From positions 99,664-163,663 of the forward strand of contig CAKRTS010000004.1 of the NCBI GenBank assembly GCA_934402315.1: a DNA stretch of 64,000 nt, written 5' to 3'. Position 1 is the first letter of the stretch. The number at the start of each line of letters is the position of its first letter. Made by a program: the position numbers and the translations under genes. Below are positions 1-8,412 of the stretch, one piece after another. The notes beneath the pieces were generated by a model, which saw nothing but the letters and a program-made list of their open reading frames with translations, did not search any database and was not told the DNA's origin. This DNA comes from an uncultured Acetatifactor sp. (GTDB lineage: Bacteria > Bacillota > Clostridia > Lachnospirales > Lachnospiraceae).

Positions 1-1146
1 CACGACAAAATCGCTGTATGCCTTTACTTTCGGAAGAAATTCATCCCGGAGCGTGGCATACTTATTGTAATAGCTGTCACAGAGGATTCCCTTGTTTTCT
101 CCCAATGCGAGCTGATAGCCGCCAGAAGCATGGATGACAGCAAAGGTGAGCAAAAATGACTTTTCCGCACTCTCCGGATCGTTCTTCTCTGCAAACGGAT
201 GCATATAGGCAGCCAGAATGGTCTGTTTTCCCCCTGACAGCCTTCTTGCCTTGCTAATCAGCTGCACCAGATCAAGATATGTGTCATGCGGCGGCCATAC
301 CTCAATGTAGATGCTGTCCTGCGCGGAACCTGCCACGCTTTCCACCGGCCAGTCATTCACAGCATTAAAAATAACACCCGCTTCCGGGTCTTCCCGCCGG
401 ACTTCCCCGGCAGCCGAATTAATCAGGTCAGGAAAGTCCTTTTCCAGATTAATCGGTTCCCCGTCCAGCGTCCATGCCTTCTTTGGATATCCATAGGTAT
501 CCATATGGATTCCCTGAAACCCCAAAGTCTTTACGGCTCTTGCAAATTGTTCAAGAATATGTCCGCTCCAGCCGCACTCCCGGTTAATATTCATAAATAC
601 CAGCCAGTCAGCGAAGGTAATCGGCTCCTTCTCCTGTGTGTACATCGCCCATTCCCTCAACAGCCACGGCACATAGTCATCCAGAATATGAAAGACATCG
701 ACCAGCAGATAATTAATCAGTCCTCTGTCGCTGCTGTTAAACATGTATTGAAAGACCAGTCCGACAATCACCCATGAGGTAATCACCGGCAGATAAAAGC
801 CCACCTTGAATAAGGTCTTTCCACATCTGAGGTTATTGATTAAAAATGCGAAAACGAGTCCGCTTATGATAATCGCCGGAGTCGTTACAACCGCATACAG
901 CACATTGTTGCGAAGGGCATACCAGAATCTCCCCGAAGTATCCGCAAAGATGCTCTTATAATTCTGAAGTCCGACAAAGTTAATTTCCCCCTGCACGATC
1001 CGATATTCTGACAGAGAGATTCTGATAGTGAAAAGCATGGGATAAATGACGAAGAATGCAACCAGTATGAGCCCCGGCAGCACAAACGGCGCCGCCTTGC
1101 CCCAGTTCCGTATTCCTTTTCCCACTCTCTTTCCCAACGCACCCAT
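1..1146 (-). pseudogene. Chimeric ORF: sugar ABC permease N-terminus fused in frame to a GH66-like glycosidase fragment (runs off left edge)
   Basis: One open frame of 382 codons runs from ATG at 1146 to the window edge. Residues 1 to about 167 match a MsmF/UgpA-type sugar permease, with TM helices near 20-40, 83-104 and 115-135 and a typical WLLREW segment at 161-166. At about residue 170 (nt 630-646) the sequence switches, without losing frame, to a GH66 (dextranase/cycloisomaltooligosaccharide glucanotransferase) type catalytic domain. There GIHMDTYG would carry the nucleophile Asp and YIEVWP the acid/base Glu. The EAA loop and last helices of the permease and the N-terminal part of the glycosidase are missing. 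It follows a solute-binding protein remnant by 37 nt, so the original order was probably binding protein, permease(s), glycosidase. A working membrane-glycosidase fusion is unlikely. A deletion or an assembly join is the simplest reading. Confidence 0.75.
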
Positions 1147-1183
1147 AACAATTCCTCCTGCTTTTTACCGCTCTTCTTTTACC

Positions 1184-1895
1184 CTATTGAAGCTGTTCAT
1201 CAATCAATGCCGCCGCATTGGTCAGTTCCGCCTGAACATCTGTTCCGTTGACAAAAATATTTGTCAGCGCATCACTCCAGATTTCACCGATTGCAGTATG
1301 GTTCGGGGACGGAATTCTCGCACTTGCCGACTCCATCTGTTTCATGTAAACAGACCATACAGGGTTTCCTGTTACAGCCTCATCCTCTACAAGCTCCTTC
1401 CGAACCGGCAGCTGTCCCGCATCCAGCATGGCAAGCTGAACCTCCTTTGAGGTCATAAACTTGGCAAACTCGTATGCCGCATCAGCGTGCTTGCTTGTCG
1501 AGAAAACAACAATGTTCTCACCGCCGACAACAGATGCAGACTTTCCATTATAGCTGGGGATTACTTCAGGATAAATATTCTCGCCTGCCTTGTCTTCATA
1601 GGAACCGAAATACCATGGGCCTTCAAAGAACATGGCATATTCCCCGGTGCTGATTCCGTCCCACGCATCGGATGTACCATCCACATCACGGATCGTGAGC
1701 ACCTTGCTGTCATGCAGTTCAATAAGCTTGTTCATTGCAGCAACACTCTCCGCGCCGTCAAGATAACCGCCTGCCTTCGTATAGTCATCGTTTGTCAGGG
1801 TTCCTCCCAGCAGCCAGAAATAAGGATACAGATCCCAGTCGCCGACACCGGATACACTGATGCTGTAGGAACCTCTTGTCTGCGCCGCGGAAATT
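1184..1895 (-). pseudogene. 5'-truncated extracellular sugar-binding protein (ABC transporter)
   Basis: The reading frame encodes the C-terminal two thirds of a family-1 extracellular solute-binding protein. It has features such as YPYFWLLGG, a GEYAMFFEGPW segment and ASARIPSPNHTAIGEIWSD near the end. The frame is open upstream of the internal Met at 1735 as far as about 1895, then meets an in-frame TAA at about 1900 with no start codon, signal peptide or lipobox. The missing N-terminus coincides with the edge of the operon terminator at 1910-1963. The eCIS array therefore seems to abut a truncated sugar-uptake gene. Translation from the internal Met would give only 183 residues and is unlikely to be functional. 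Confidence 0.75.
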
Positions 1896-1909
1896 AATTA
1901 TAGCATAAG

Positions 1910-1963
1910 AAAAAGCCGCCAAAATACACCCAAACGCTATTGTTTGTATTTTAGCGACTTTTT
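1910..1963 (-). terminator. Hairpin terminator at the end of the eCIS array (bidirectional)
   Basis: An imperfect inverted repeat starts with AAAAAGCCGCCAAAATACA and ends with TGTATTTTAGCGACTTTTT. It can form a stem of about 20 pairs with G-U pairs around a short loop. The minus-strand transcript ends GGCGGCTTTTT, and the plus strand also ends in a T run. It begins 18 nt past the stop codon of the last array gene, so it most likely ends the long transcript. Confidence 0.8.
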
Positions 1964-1981
1964 AGATTCTGTTTTTATTTT

Positions 1982-3808
1982 TTATGCCTGCTGGTTAAAG
2001 GAACCGATCAGCTGTCTGTACTGTTCTCCCAGTCTCGCAATCGCCGGGGGAAGCTGTGCCTTCTCGTCGTCCGACATCTGTACAATCCTGGGCAGGCTCA
2101 ACAGGTTACGGCAGCTCTCCATGCAGACCTTTTTTGCAGCCTCCGCGTGCTCGCCGTAATAGTCCGCGTCTGCCGATACATTGACATAGTTGGCGCCGTA
2201 GCTGTTCAGCAGGCACTGCAAAATATAGTTTACACATTTTTCCCGCTTTCCCTCAAATACCTTCGCGTTCTCAAGAATGGAGATCATTTTCCGTACATAG
2301 TCCTGCCCCTGCGGAGCCTCTATGTATTTCTGGAAATTGGCGAACATTTTGTCATGCACCTGTTCAATACCTCCTCCGCTGACATAGGCTCCCATGCCGC
2401 AGGATACCCTGGAGAACTTTGAACTCATCGCCTCAAAATCTACGCCCGCATCCTGCATATTACGGAACATCTGCACATAATCCTTCGGAATATCAAGGAA
2501 AAACTGACCGCGGAGCTTTTTATCTCTCTTTGCGGCTTCCTTGGAGCTCTCCCGGATCTGGAATGCCTGCAGGGCGCTTGATTCCCCGTTTTTTTCAAAT
2601 TCATAGTCTGACAGTTCAATCAGACCTTTGACCTGAAATTTCTCTCCGGCACGCAGCTCTTCATGGATTTCATCATGAAACAGCGACTTAAGGCTCTGAT
2701 ACTCTGCCTCCGACCCGATTTCTTTGTCGAGCGCCGGCTCCGGCATACTGTTCTGTACCGCTTCGTTGAAGGTCAATATTCCCTGCTGCTTTGCCTCCAT
2801 CAGCGCTTCCTGCCGTAATTCCTCTTCCTTCTGTTCCAACTCGCGAAGCTGATTTTTCAATATTTCCCGCGTTGCAGGCTCTCCGTTTATCATTGCATCA
2901 AGGAAACCCTTTTCATTCGTATATTGTGCATTAGACCCCGCGATTGTGAGCCCCTTGGATGCCAGCATACAGATCCACAAATTGGAAAAGCTCCCACAGA
3001 TGTCCGCCACACGGTATTTCAACAGCTTCCGCTCCACCGCCGGCAGATTTTCAAAAAAGGGCGCATTGATTGGATCCCTCTCTACATTCTCAAAGTAGGT
3101 CATTTTTGCAACGATATCGTACAATTCGACCGCATGTCTCTCCATGTAAGTCTCCGTCAGCATATCCGGGCTGAGTCTGATATTGAGCAGTTCATTCTTC
3201 ATCCGCTCCAGATGCGGCAGACGCCGCTGCAGATCACCGGAGCAGTAATCCTGCAGAAATGTCTCATCCTTTTGTTTCCGCTCCGCCTCCTGCTCATTCA
3301 GTGGATTCCCCTCCTCATTGGTCTTATAGCCTGTGATAAAGGTATTGAGGACTTTTACCTCAACTTTTACGTTCCTGCGATCCGCCTCGTCCCTGAGCGA
3401 GGTCATTCTCGCCTGCTCTACTTCCCTCTCCACGGTTAATTCGTCCAGCTGCTGCTTAATAGCGGCAGAAACATGATCCGCATGCTCGCCGTACTGCTCC
3501 TTAAGCCTTTGATCTTCTTTTTTCTGTCTCCGCCTCTGCTTAAAGGACTGACCTCCCGGCACGGGCTGCTGCATCGGCTCCGCCCTCCTCTGCAGTACCT
3601 GAGGAATCGTCGGGATCGGCACAGCCTCACGCCGCATAGGCAGAACCTCCGTAATCTCCTGCTGCCGGACTTCCTGTACAACGGCGGGTTGTTCCGCCTG
3701 TACAGGCGCCGCTGCCGCCGCATCCTCCCCGGCATTCCGCGTCGTGGTCGTGGTATGCATCTGCTCCCCTGTCTTTGTCCTGTTCAATGTTTTATTCGTG
3801 TCACACAT
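1982..3808 (-). CDS. Putative eCIS payload protein (608 aa, Thr-tract N-terminus)
   Basis: No family was recognised. The protein is large, soluble and mostly helical, with no signal peptide or TM segment. Residues 19-23 are five consecutive Thr, followed by an Ala/Pro/Gln-rich linker to about 85 and a strongly basic helix (QRRRQKK, 91-97). A similar arrangement occurs at the start of the 5610-7223 product. Around 230-285 is a segment containing DPINAPFF and a following helix that resembles the 8413-10794 product (DPINRPYF), so the two share a module. It is the last gene of the array, next to a tandem-GNAT gene, the place where eCIS loci often carry cargo. A GGGGAGG ribosome binding site precedes the ATG. 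A cargo role is inferred from position, size and the shared N-terminus. Confidence 0.6.
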   Translation of the reverse strand: MCDTNKTLNRTKTGEQMHTTTTTRNAGEDAAAAAPVQAEQPAVVQEVRQQEITEVLPMRREAVPIPTIPQVLQRRAEPMQQPVPGGQSFKQRRRQKKEDQRLKEQYGEHADHVSAAIKQQLDELTVEREVEQARMTSLRDEADRRNVKVEVKVLNTFITGYKTNEEGNPLNEQEAERKQKDETFLQDYCSGDLQRRLPHLERMKNELLNIRLSPDMLTETYMERHAVELYDIVAKMTYFENVERDPINAPFFENLPAVERKLLKYRVADICGSFSNLWICMLASKGLTIAGSNAQYTNEKGFLDAMINGEPATREILKNQLRELEQKEEELRQEALMEAKQQGILTFNEAVQNSMPEPALDKEIGSEAEYQSLKSLFHDEIHEELRAGEKFQVKGLIELSDYEFEKNGESSALQAFQIRESSKEAAKRDKKLRGQFFLDIPKDYVQMFRNMQDAGVDFEAMSSKFSRVSCGMGAYVSGGGIEQVHDKMFANFQKYIEAPQGQDYVRKMISILENAKVFEGKREKCVNYILQCLLNSYGANYVNVSADADYYGEHAEAAKKVCMESCRNLLSLPRIVQMSDDEKAQLPPAIARLGEQYRQLIGSFNQQA

Positions 3809-3826
3809 AGCCTCCCCTGTCCTTTC

Positions 3827-4663
3827 CTATCTTGCACGCAGATAATAAGTATGCGAAACCGCCTTCGCATTCGGAAATACCTTATGAATCAGATTTCTTG
3901 ACGTCTCATTGATTGCCTGCATATAAAATTCCGTATCCTCAGGATATTTCTTCCGGCAGAGCGTCATCGCCGTAAAGATCATTTCCGCAAGCGCTATGGG
4001 ATTTTTTTCAAAAGAACATAGCGCACACAGAGTCAGTCTCCCCCCGAGCGAATGATCGAAGAGCAGATAGGCTGTAATCCTGTTCTCACGCTCATAGACA
4101 ACACTGATCTGTCTGTCGATGGAAGCTGCGAAAAAGCCCCCCTCCGGGACAGGGACATCGCTGTCATATGCCCTTTTGCTGAGCGCCCTGACCATGCGCT
4201 CCTGACATTCCTCCAGACGGCGCACATGTGCAGAGCTTCTCTCTCTGTTATAGTCAGACCTTAAGGTTTCGCCCAGAGAAATCTCATAGATTTCTCCCTG
4301 CGGCTGCTCCTCCCGCTGAAAGAACCAGAATTCAAGAAATTCCGTCAGCGCATCCGCCTCTGCATCTGCCCCTGTGAAGGAGACCTCAATTCCGATCCCC
4401 TCTTCCCTGCATGTCTCCACAAGCTCACCGATCAGCAGATTTCCGTAGCCGCATCTCCTGTACGCCGGGGACACAAACAGTGAGATCAGCCGGAAGCAGC
4501 CTCCCATCATATATCCCACAAGCGCGCCGCACGCGGTTTTCGTCCGCTCCTCTGTCACGCCGACCGCATAGACCGGGGCACCCTCCTTTATCAGATCTAC
4601 CGCCGTCTGCGTCATCAACGGCTCAAACCATTCCAGATTTTCCGTTGTAATTGCTCCTCGCAT
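3827..4663 (-). CDS. Tandem GNAT-fold acetyltransferase-like protein A
   Basis: This 278-residue protein has an N-terminal GNAT domain with the acetyl-CoA pyrophosphate-loop motif (SPAYRRCGYGN; consensus R/Q-x-x-G-x-G/A). The C-terminal half resembles a second, degenerate GNAT fold, ending with an NETSRNLIHKVFP helix. It is paralogous to the products of 4682-5569 and 7239-8084; all three are about 280 aa and soluble. The start at 4663 was chosen over 4681 because GGGAGGGAG lies just upstream of it. It sits between two putative payload genes and is probably cotranslated with the gene above. The substrate is unknown. It could modify the neighbouring payload, act as a loading or self-protection factor, or be unrelated. 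Confidence 0.75.
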   Translation of the reverse strand: MRGAITTENLEWFEPLMTQTAVDLIKEGAPVYAVGVTEERTKTACGALVGYMMGGCFRLISLFVSPAYRRCGYGNLLIGELVETCREEGIGIEVSFTGADAEADALTEFLEFWFFQREEQPQGEIYEISLGETLRSDYNRERSSAHVRRLEECQERMVRALSKRAYDSDVPVPEGGFFAASIDRQISVVYERENRITAYLLFDHSLGGRLTLCALCSFEKNPIALAEMIFTAMTLCRKKYPEDTEFYMQAINETSRNLIHKVFPNAKAVSHTYYLRAR

Positions 4664-4681
4664 TGTCACTCTCCCTCCCAT

Positions 4682-5569
4682 CTACATTTCAAAATACGCC
4701 GTGCGCATCGGTATGCGCCTGCACGTTCCAAGCAGCTTCTCCATCAGGCGCCGTGAGGAATCCGTGAGAACCGGAATCTCAATCTCCGTCCCCTCGCCGT
4801 ACCGTTCCACCGCCTTCTGCACGCAGGTCTGTAACATTTTAATGCCCTCGCCTGCCGGTCCCGGCTTAATAAAGAACTGGGAAAGGCTGATTCGTCTTCC
4901 ATGCTCCGTAAAGAATGCGCATGCCGCCATCTCCCTTCTCGCATCAAAGACTGCGTAGCTGATCTCCTGACAGGCATTCTCCAGCTCCGCTTCCGCCATA
5001 TAGGCTACACCTGCCTCGGAAAGAGTCTGAAAAATTTTCTTCTTTTCCAGCGCAGAAAGCTCCGGTACGGAGACCATGCGGTAATCCGCCGGCAGACTCG
5101 CACGGAAGCCGTTCAATGGGGCGTTGCACAGCTCCTTCACAGTCGTCAGGAAGGCTCCTGCCAGCTCCTCTTCCTCGAACACAAAGCCCGCCTGCTCCAG
5201 AAACTCTGTCACTCCCTCGGCATCCTTCTCCCCGACGTATCTGCAATAATGCACCATTCCGTCCGTCGCCTCAAAGACATTCTCCATCATTTCCAGAAAC
5301 AGCGTCCCAGCGATGCCCTTTCTGCGGTATTCGGGAACAACATAGAGACTGAGCATATCCATCATGCCCTCCCGGTCGTCCTCCATGAGCTTCATACAGA
5401 TCGCTCCACAGGCAATATTCTCTTCCACCGCAATCATACCTATCGCAGTGCCTGCCGCCAGCTCTGCCACCGCCTCCTGCGTGAACAGGGGTGAAAACTT
5501 CGCGATCTGCGGAGCCTCCACGCGATAAAGCTCCAGTTCAGGCAATTTATCCATTTCGTTCTGCGTCAT
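4682..5569 (-). CDS. Tandem GNAT-fold acetyltransferase-like protein B
   Basis: This 295-residue paralogue of the GNAT-like proteins on either side has the N-terminal acetyl-CoA motif VVPEYRRKGIAGT around residue 77-89 and a second domain ending in TDSSRRLMEKLLG. The C-terminal helix pattern (S/T-x-x-L/M-[IM]-x-K/E-[LV]) is kept in all three paralogues, so the C-terminal half is a conserved part of the family. Its ribosome binding site is GGAGAT before ATG. A GCGCAGAAATGGAGAT leader like those before clpB and the 40473-43160 gene lies immediately upstream. Activity is inferred from the fold motif only. Confidence 0.75.
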   Translation of the reverse strand: MTQNEMDKLPELELYRVEAPQIAKFSPLFTQEAVAELAAGTAIGMIAVEENIACGAICMKLMEDDREGMMDMLSLYVVPEYRRKGIAGTLFLEMMENVFEATDGMVHYCRYVGEKDAEGVTEFLEQAGFVFEEEELAGAFLTTVKELCNAPLNGFRASLPADYRMVSVPELSALEKKKIFQTLSEAGVAYMAEAELENACQEISYAVFDARREMAACAFFTEHGRRISLSQFFIKPGPAGEGIKMLQTCVQKAVERYGEGTEIEIPVLTDSSRRLMEKLLGTCRRIPMRTAYFEM

Positions 5570-5609
5570 CTTATCTCCATTTCTGCGCGTTCATCCACGC
5601 ATTCCATTT

Positions 5610-7223
5610 CTACTGCATTCCGAGGCGGTTTTTCAGCTGTTCGAGTCCTTCCGCAGAAAGCTTCTGTCCGGCGAGAATTCTCATTACCTCGACACCTTCC
5701 CCGCCCGCGCGGCCGCCGTCTGCACTGTCCCATTCTTTCATCTTTTTTTCCAGCGCATTCATCCAGTTCTGAATCTCCTTTGGCGTCAGCTTGGTCAGAT
5801 CACACTGTCTTCCGCCATAATCCGCACCTATCTCATCCACTCTCTGACCACCAAGGCTGGAAGCTGCCTCCGCCGTTGCATGCCAGTCATGCTTATGTCC
5901 CATCTGGTTCATGACACCGTTAGAATCGGACTCCAGTCCGAACAGAATTGCACCGTAGGAATCGCTGGTACTCTCCTTATACATGGAATAGAAATGCCCG
6001 CAGGAACCGTTGTTTCTTATCATCTTGCCGCTGATTCCGGTGTTTCCGATACCGCCAATCGCGCAGTTCATGCCTCTCTGTCCGATCAAGTTTCCAGTTC
6101 GGACCTTCTCTTCCTTTGTCGGTCCGGTGCTGCCAATCTTCCGCCGTTTCAGGGAGTGCGTGGAAGCAGCCCTGCGCATATCCATTGCCTCCGCGTTATT
6201 TTCGGAGTGGAAGATACTGTCCCACATTCCTTTCTCTGCCTGACTGTTCTTCTCCACCGGCATGGTAAGCACCACTCTCCGACAGTGGCTCAGCGCCACA
6301 GCCACCGGTGCATTCCAGTTCGAGGAATTTCCCTGCTTGTCATAGACCTTGAAATCAGACAGCTGCATCAGCAGAAGTCTCTTGGCGATCTCAATCTGCT
6401 GTGCATTGGCAGCGTTGACCTCCTTTTCCGCCACGCCTGCCGCCTCCGCCTCCGGGACGCCGCAATTCGCTACGAGACGCTGTCTGTAATCGTTTACGTC
6501 CGCCTTATGGGTCAGCGTTTCCACCATAAGCTCCGTGGACATTGCCTCATCCAGCCTGCGATAGTTCTCCTTCTCGACATCGGGTACATCCGGTGTATGC
6601 CTTGCCAGCGAAAGTCCCAGACGCAACGCCGGATTCATCAGAGCCCGCACACCGCCCTCACGTTTCAGGTGCTGGACGAGCGCATTGACATTATAGTTCT
6701 CCCTTGTCGCCAGCTCAGGATACTTTTGCCGGAACTCCTGAAGTTCCTTGCTCGCCACGACATTTTTCAGCGTCGGCTGCACATTCTCGAAGTTGGAGTA
6801 ATCCTTGTTTGCAAGCTGCCGCATCGTCTCAGAGTTCGTGACCTCGGACTGCCTGTATTTCGATCCTTCCCATGACTTTCTCATGTTTGCATTCGTGAAC
6901 ATCTTATTCTGTGACAATTCCTGCATATCCGCTGCACTGAGCAGGGTATGCTTCTTTCCCAGCGCATTAAATTTCTCCTTCTGCTGCTTTCTCTCCTTGC
7001 GGCCAAGCTTCTCCTGATCCAGCTGCGCTGCCCCCGGAACCTGTACGCTGTCCGGCGGAGTGGACAGACTATTCAGAAATTTGGCATAGGGATTCCTCGT
7101 CTGACTGAGCTGTTGATCCAGCATCGCTGCCGTCTGCTGTACATAGGAGGTTGTGGTGGTTGTAGTGACAGTCGCAGTGGCTTCCTTTGTCTTATTCTTA
7201 TTTAACTCTGTATGTCCGATCAT
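5610..7223 (-). CDS. Putative eCIS payload protein (537 aa, Thr-tract N-terminus)
   Basis: No family was recognised. Residues 20-25 are six consecutive Thr after a Lys/Asn-rich start. A basic Gln/Lys helix (GRKERKQQKEKF) follows at about 74-85, an architecture shared with the 1982-3808 product. The middle is helical. The C-terminal third is different: Gly-, Asn- and Cys-rich (GQRGMNCAIGGIGNTG, NNGSCGHFYSMYKES, MGHKHDWHATAE, DYGGRQCDLT), with conserved-looking Cys, His and Asp residues that would suit a catalytic or metal-binding domain. There is no signal peptide. GGGAGGGGAG precedes the ATG. It is flanked on both sides by tandem-GNAT genes. A toxin or payload role is inferred from context. 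A search by structure prediction would be decisive. Confidence 0.6.
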   Translation of the reverse strand: MIGHTELNKNKTKEATATVTTTTTTSYVQQTAAMLDQQLSQTRNPYAKFLNSLSTPPDSVQVPGAAQLDQEKLGRKERKQQKEKFNALGKKHTLLSAADMQELSQNKMFTNANMRKSWEGSKYRQSEVTNSETMRQLANKDYSNFENVQPTLKNVVASKELQEFRQKYPELATRENYNVNALVQHLKREGGVRALMNPALRLGLSLARHTPDVPDVEKENYRRLDEAMSTELMVETLTHKADVNDYRQRLVANCGVPEAEAAGVAEKEVNAANAQQIEIAKRLLLMQLSDFKVYDKQGNSSNWNAPVAVALSHCRRVVLTMPVEKNSQAEKGMWDSIFHSENNAEAMDMRRAASTHSLKRRKIGSTGPTKEEKVRTGNLIGQRGMNCAIGGIGNTGISGKMIRNNGSCGHFYSMYKESTSDSYGAILFGLESDSNGVMNQMGHKHDWHATAEAASSLGGQRVDEIGADYGGRQCDLTKLTPKEIQNWMNALEKKMKEWDSADGGRAGGEGVEVMRILAGQKLSAEGLEQLKNRLGMQ

Positions 7224-7238
7224 CCGCTCTCCCCTCCC

Positions 7239-8084
7239 TTAGACCGTTCTCACATAGCAGCGGGAAATCCGCACTGCCTCCGGCATCAGCTCCCTGATCA
7301 GCTTCTGCGTCGTGGGATTTACCGCCTGTGCAGCGATCCCCGTCTCAGCGGGATACTTCTTCTTTGCCGCGCTGAAAGCGCTCTGCACAAGCATCAGAAA
7401 CAGCACCGGCGAACCGGAGCCATTCCATGCCCCCGTAATCATCAGCCCGGCTCCCTTCTGCTTCTCACACAGGAAAAAGCCATCCGGTACGTGCTCCTTA
7501 AAATGAAGGAAAGAAATGTCCTGATCCAGCTTCACCCCGGTAAAAATGCTGTCGCCAAAGGGCGCATCCAGTGCCATGATCTGCTGCTGCGCCTTGTTTT
7601 TCTCGACAGGCCCAAGCTCACGAAGCGGTGTTCCTGCGGTCTTTGCCGCTTTCGTCAGCGCGGGAACCTCGCCCAGCTTTCCGATCGTCGTCGCATAGAT
7701 CGCGCCATACCGTTCTTCCTCCGCAAAGCCATATGCGGACAGAAACAGCTCCAGTTCAAAGTGCTCCTTCTCCGTGGCAATAAAGTCGAACACGACCTCC
7801 CCGGCAACATCATCCGCGATCATCAGCAGCTGCTCCATCAGCAGCGTGCCGCCGCCCTGCCTCCGGTATTCCGGTGCCACATAGAAGGAAATCACGCTGA
7901 GCGTATCTCCGTCCAGTTCCGCCGCAAGTGCGCCAACCGCCGTCTGCCCCTTCGCCAGACCGAGGATCAGCGGCTCCTCTCCGTCCTTCCATGCCTGATA
8001 TGCCTTCGGCAGAAGCAGAGACTTTAACTGCTCCACCTGCCCGCCTGCCGCACAATATACAACCATGCCATTCTCATTCTGCAT
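7239..8084 (-). CDS. Tandem GNAT-fold acetyltransferase-like protein C
   Basis: The third member of the local GNAT-like family is 281 aa. The motif VAPEYRRQGGGTLL at about residue 71-84 is the acetyl-CoA-binding loop. The C-terminal half again ends with a helix (NPTTQKLIRELMPEAV) aligned with the other two paralogues. It lies 15 nt upstream of the 5610-7223 payload candidate and follows a 328-nt gap carrying a structured repeat, so it begins a separate gene pair. Function is unknown; see protein A for alternatives. Confidence 0.75.
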   Translation of the reverse strand: MQNENGMVVYCAAGGQVEQLKSLLLPKAYQAWKDGEEPLILGLAKGQTAVGALAAELDGDTLSVISFYVAPEYRRQGGGTLLMEQLLMIADDVAGEVVFDFIATEKEHFELELFLSAYGFAEEERYGAIYATTIGKLGEVPALTKAAKTAGTPLRELGPVEKNKAQQQIMALDAPFGDSIFTGVKLDQDISFLHFKEHVPDGFFLCEKQKGAGLMITGAWNGSGSPVLFLMLVQSAFSAAKKKYPAETGIAAQAVNPTTQKLIRELMPEAVRISRCYVRTV

Positions 8085-8224
8085 ATTCTGTCCCTCTCTT
8101 TATCTCCTATCATAATCCCAGCCCATTGCCTCACCGACGCTCACTTATCCTGTTTTCCAGACGTCTCGTTTGCGCTCATTTCCTGATCTCCACCCAATGC
8201 AATCCTCACAACTTTCACCCTACA

Positions 8225-8364
8225 GTTGCACAAGATGTACCTGACTACAAGCAGCGCACTCTGGAGCCGCCGGCACTTAGTTCCCGTACTATGGGAACTT
8301 ATGTGCCGCTGCGTGCGGAAGGTAGCGCAAGCGTGCCTGCGGTGGTCTGTACATCTTGTACAAC
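8225..8364 (+). repeat. 140-bp structured repeat, copy 1
   Basis: The element is bounded by the inverted repeat GTTGCACAAGATGTAC / GTACATCTTGTACAAC. It contains an inner perfect hairpin AGTTCCC-7nt-GGGAACT (8279-8299) and GC-rich arms. Similar copies are at 13883-14022 and, inverted, at 59793-59932. The inner and outer stems differ between copies by paired changes, which supports selection for structure. It fills most of the 328-nt gap between the 8413-10794 payload candidate and the third GNAT gene. After it come two tandem CGTCACTCGCGGAAA units and a short GAGCTTCGCAATT tail also seen beside copy 3. No ORF was found in the gap. Confidence 0.85.
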
Positions 8365-8412
8365 GTCACTCGCGGAAAAACGTCACTCGCGGAAACCTGA
8401 GCTTCGCAATTC

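Noticed and set aside
286..777. Plus-strand ORF of 163 codons
   Set aside because: It is antisense to the permease-GH66 frame, which has recognisable domains.
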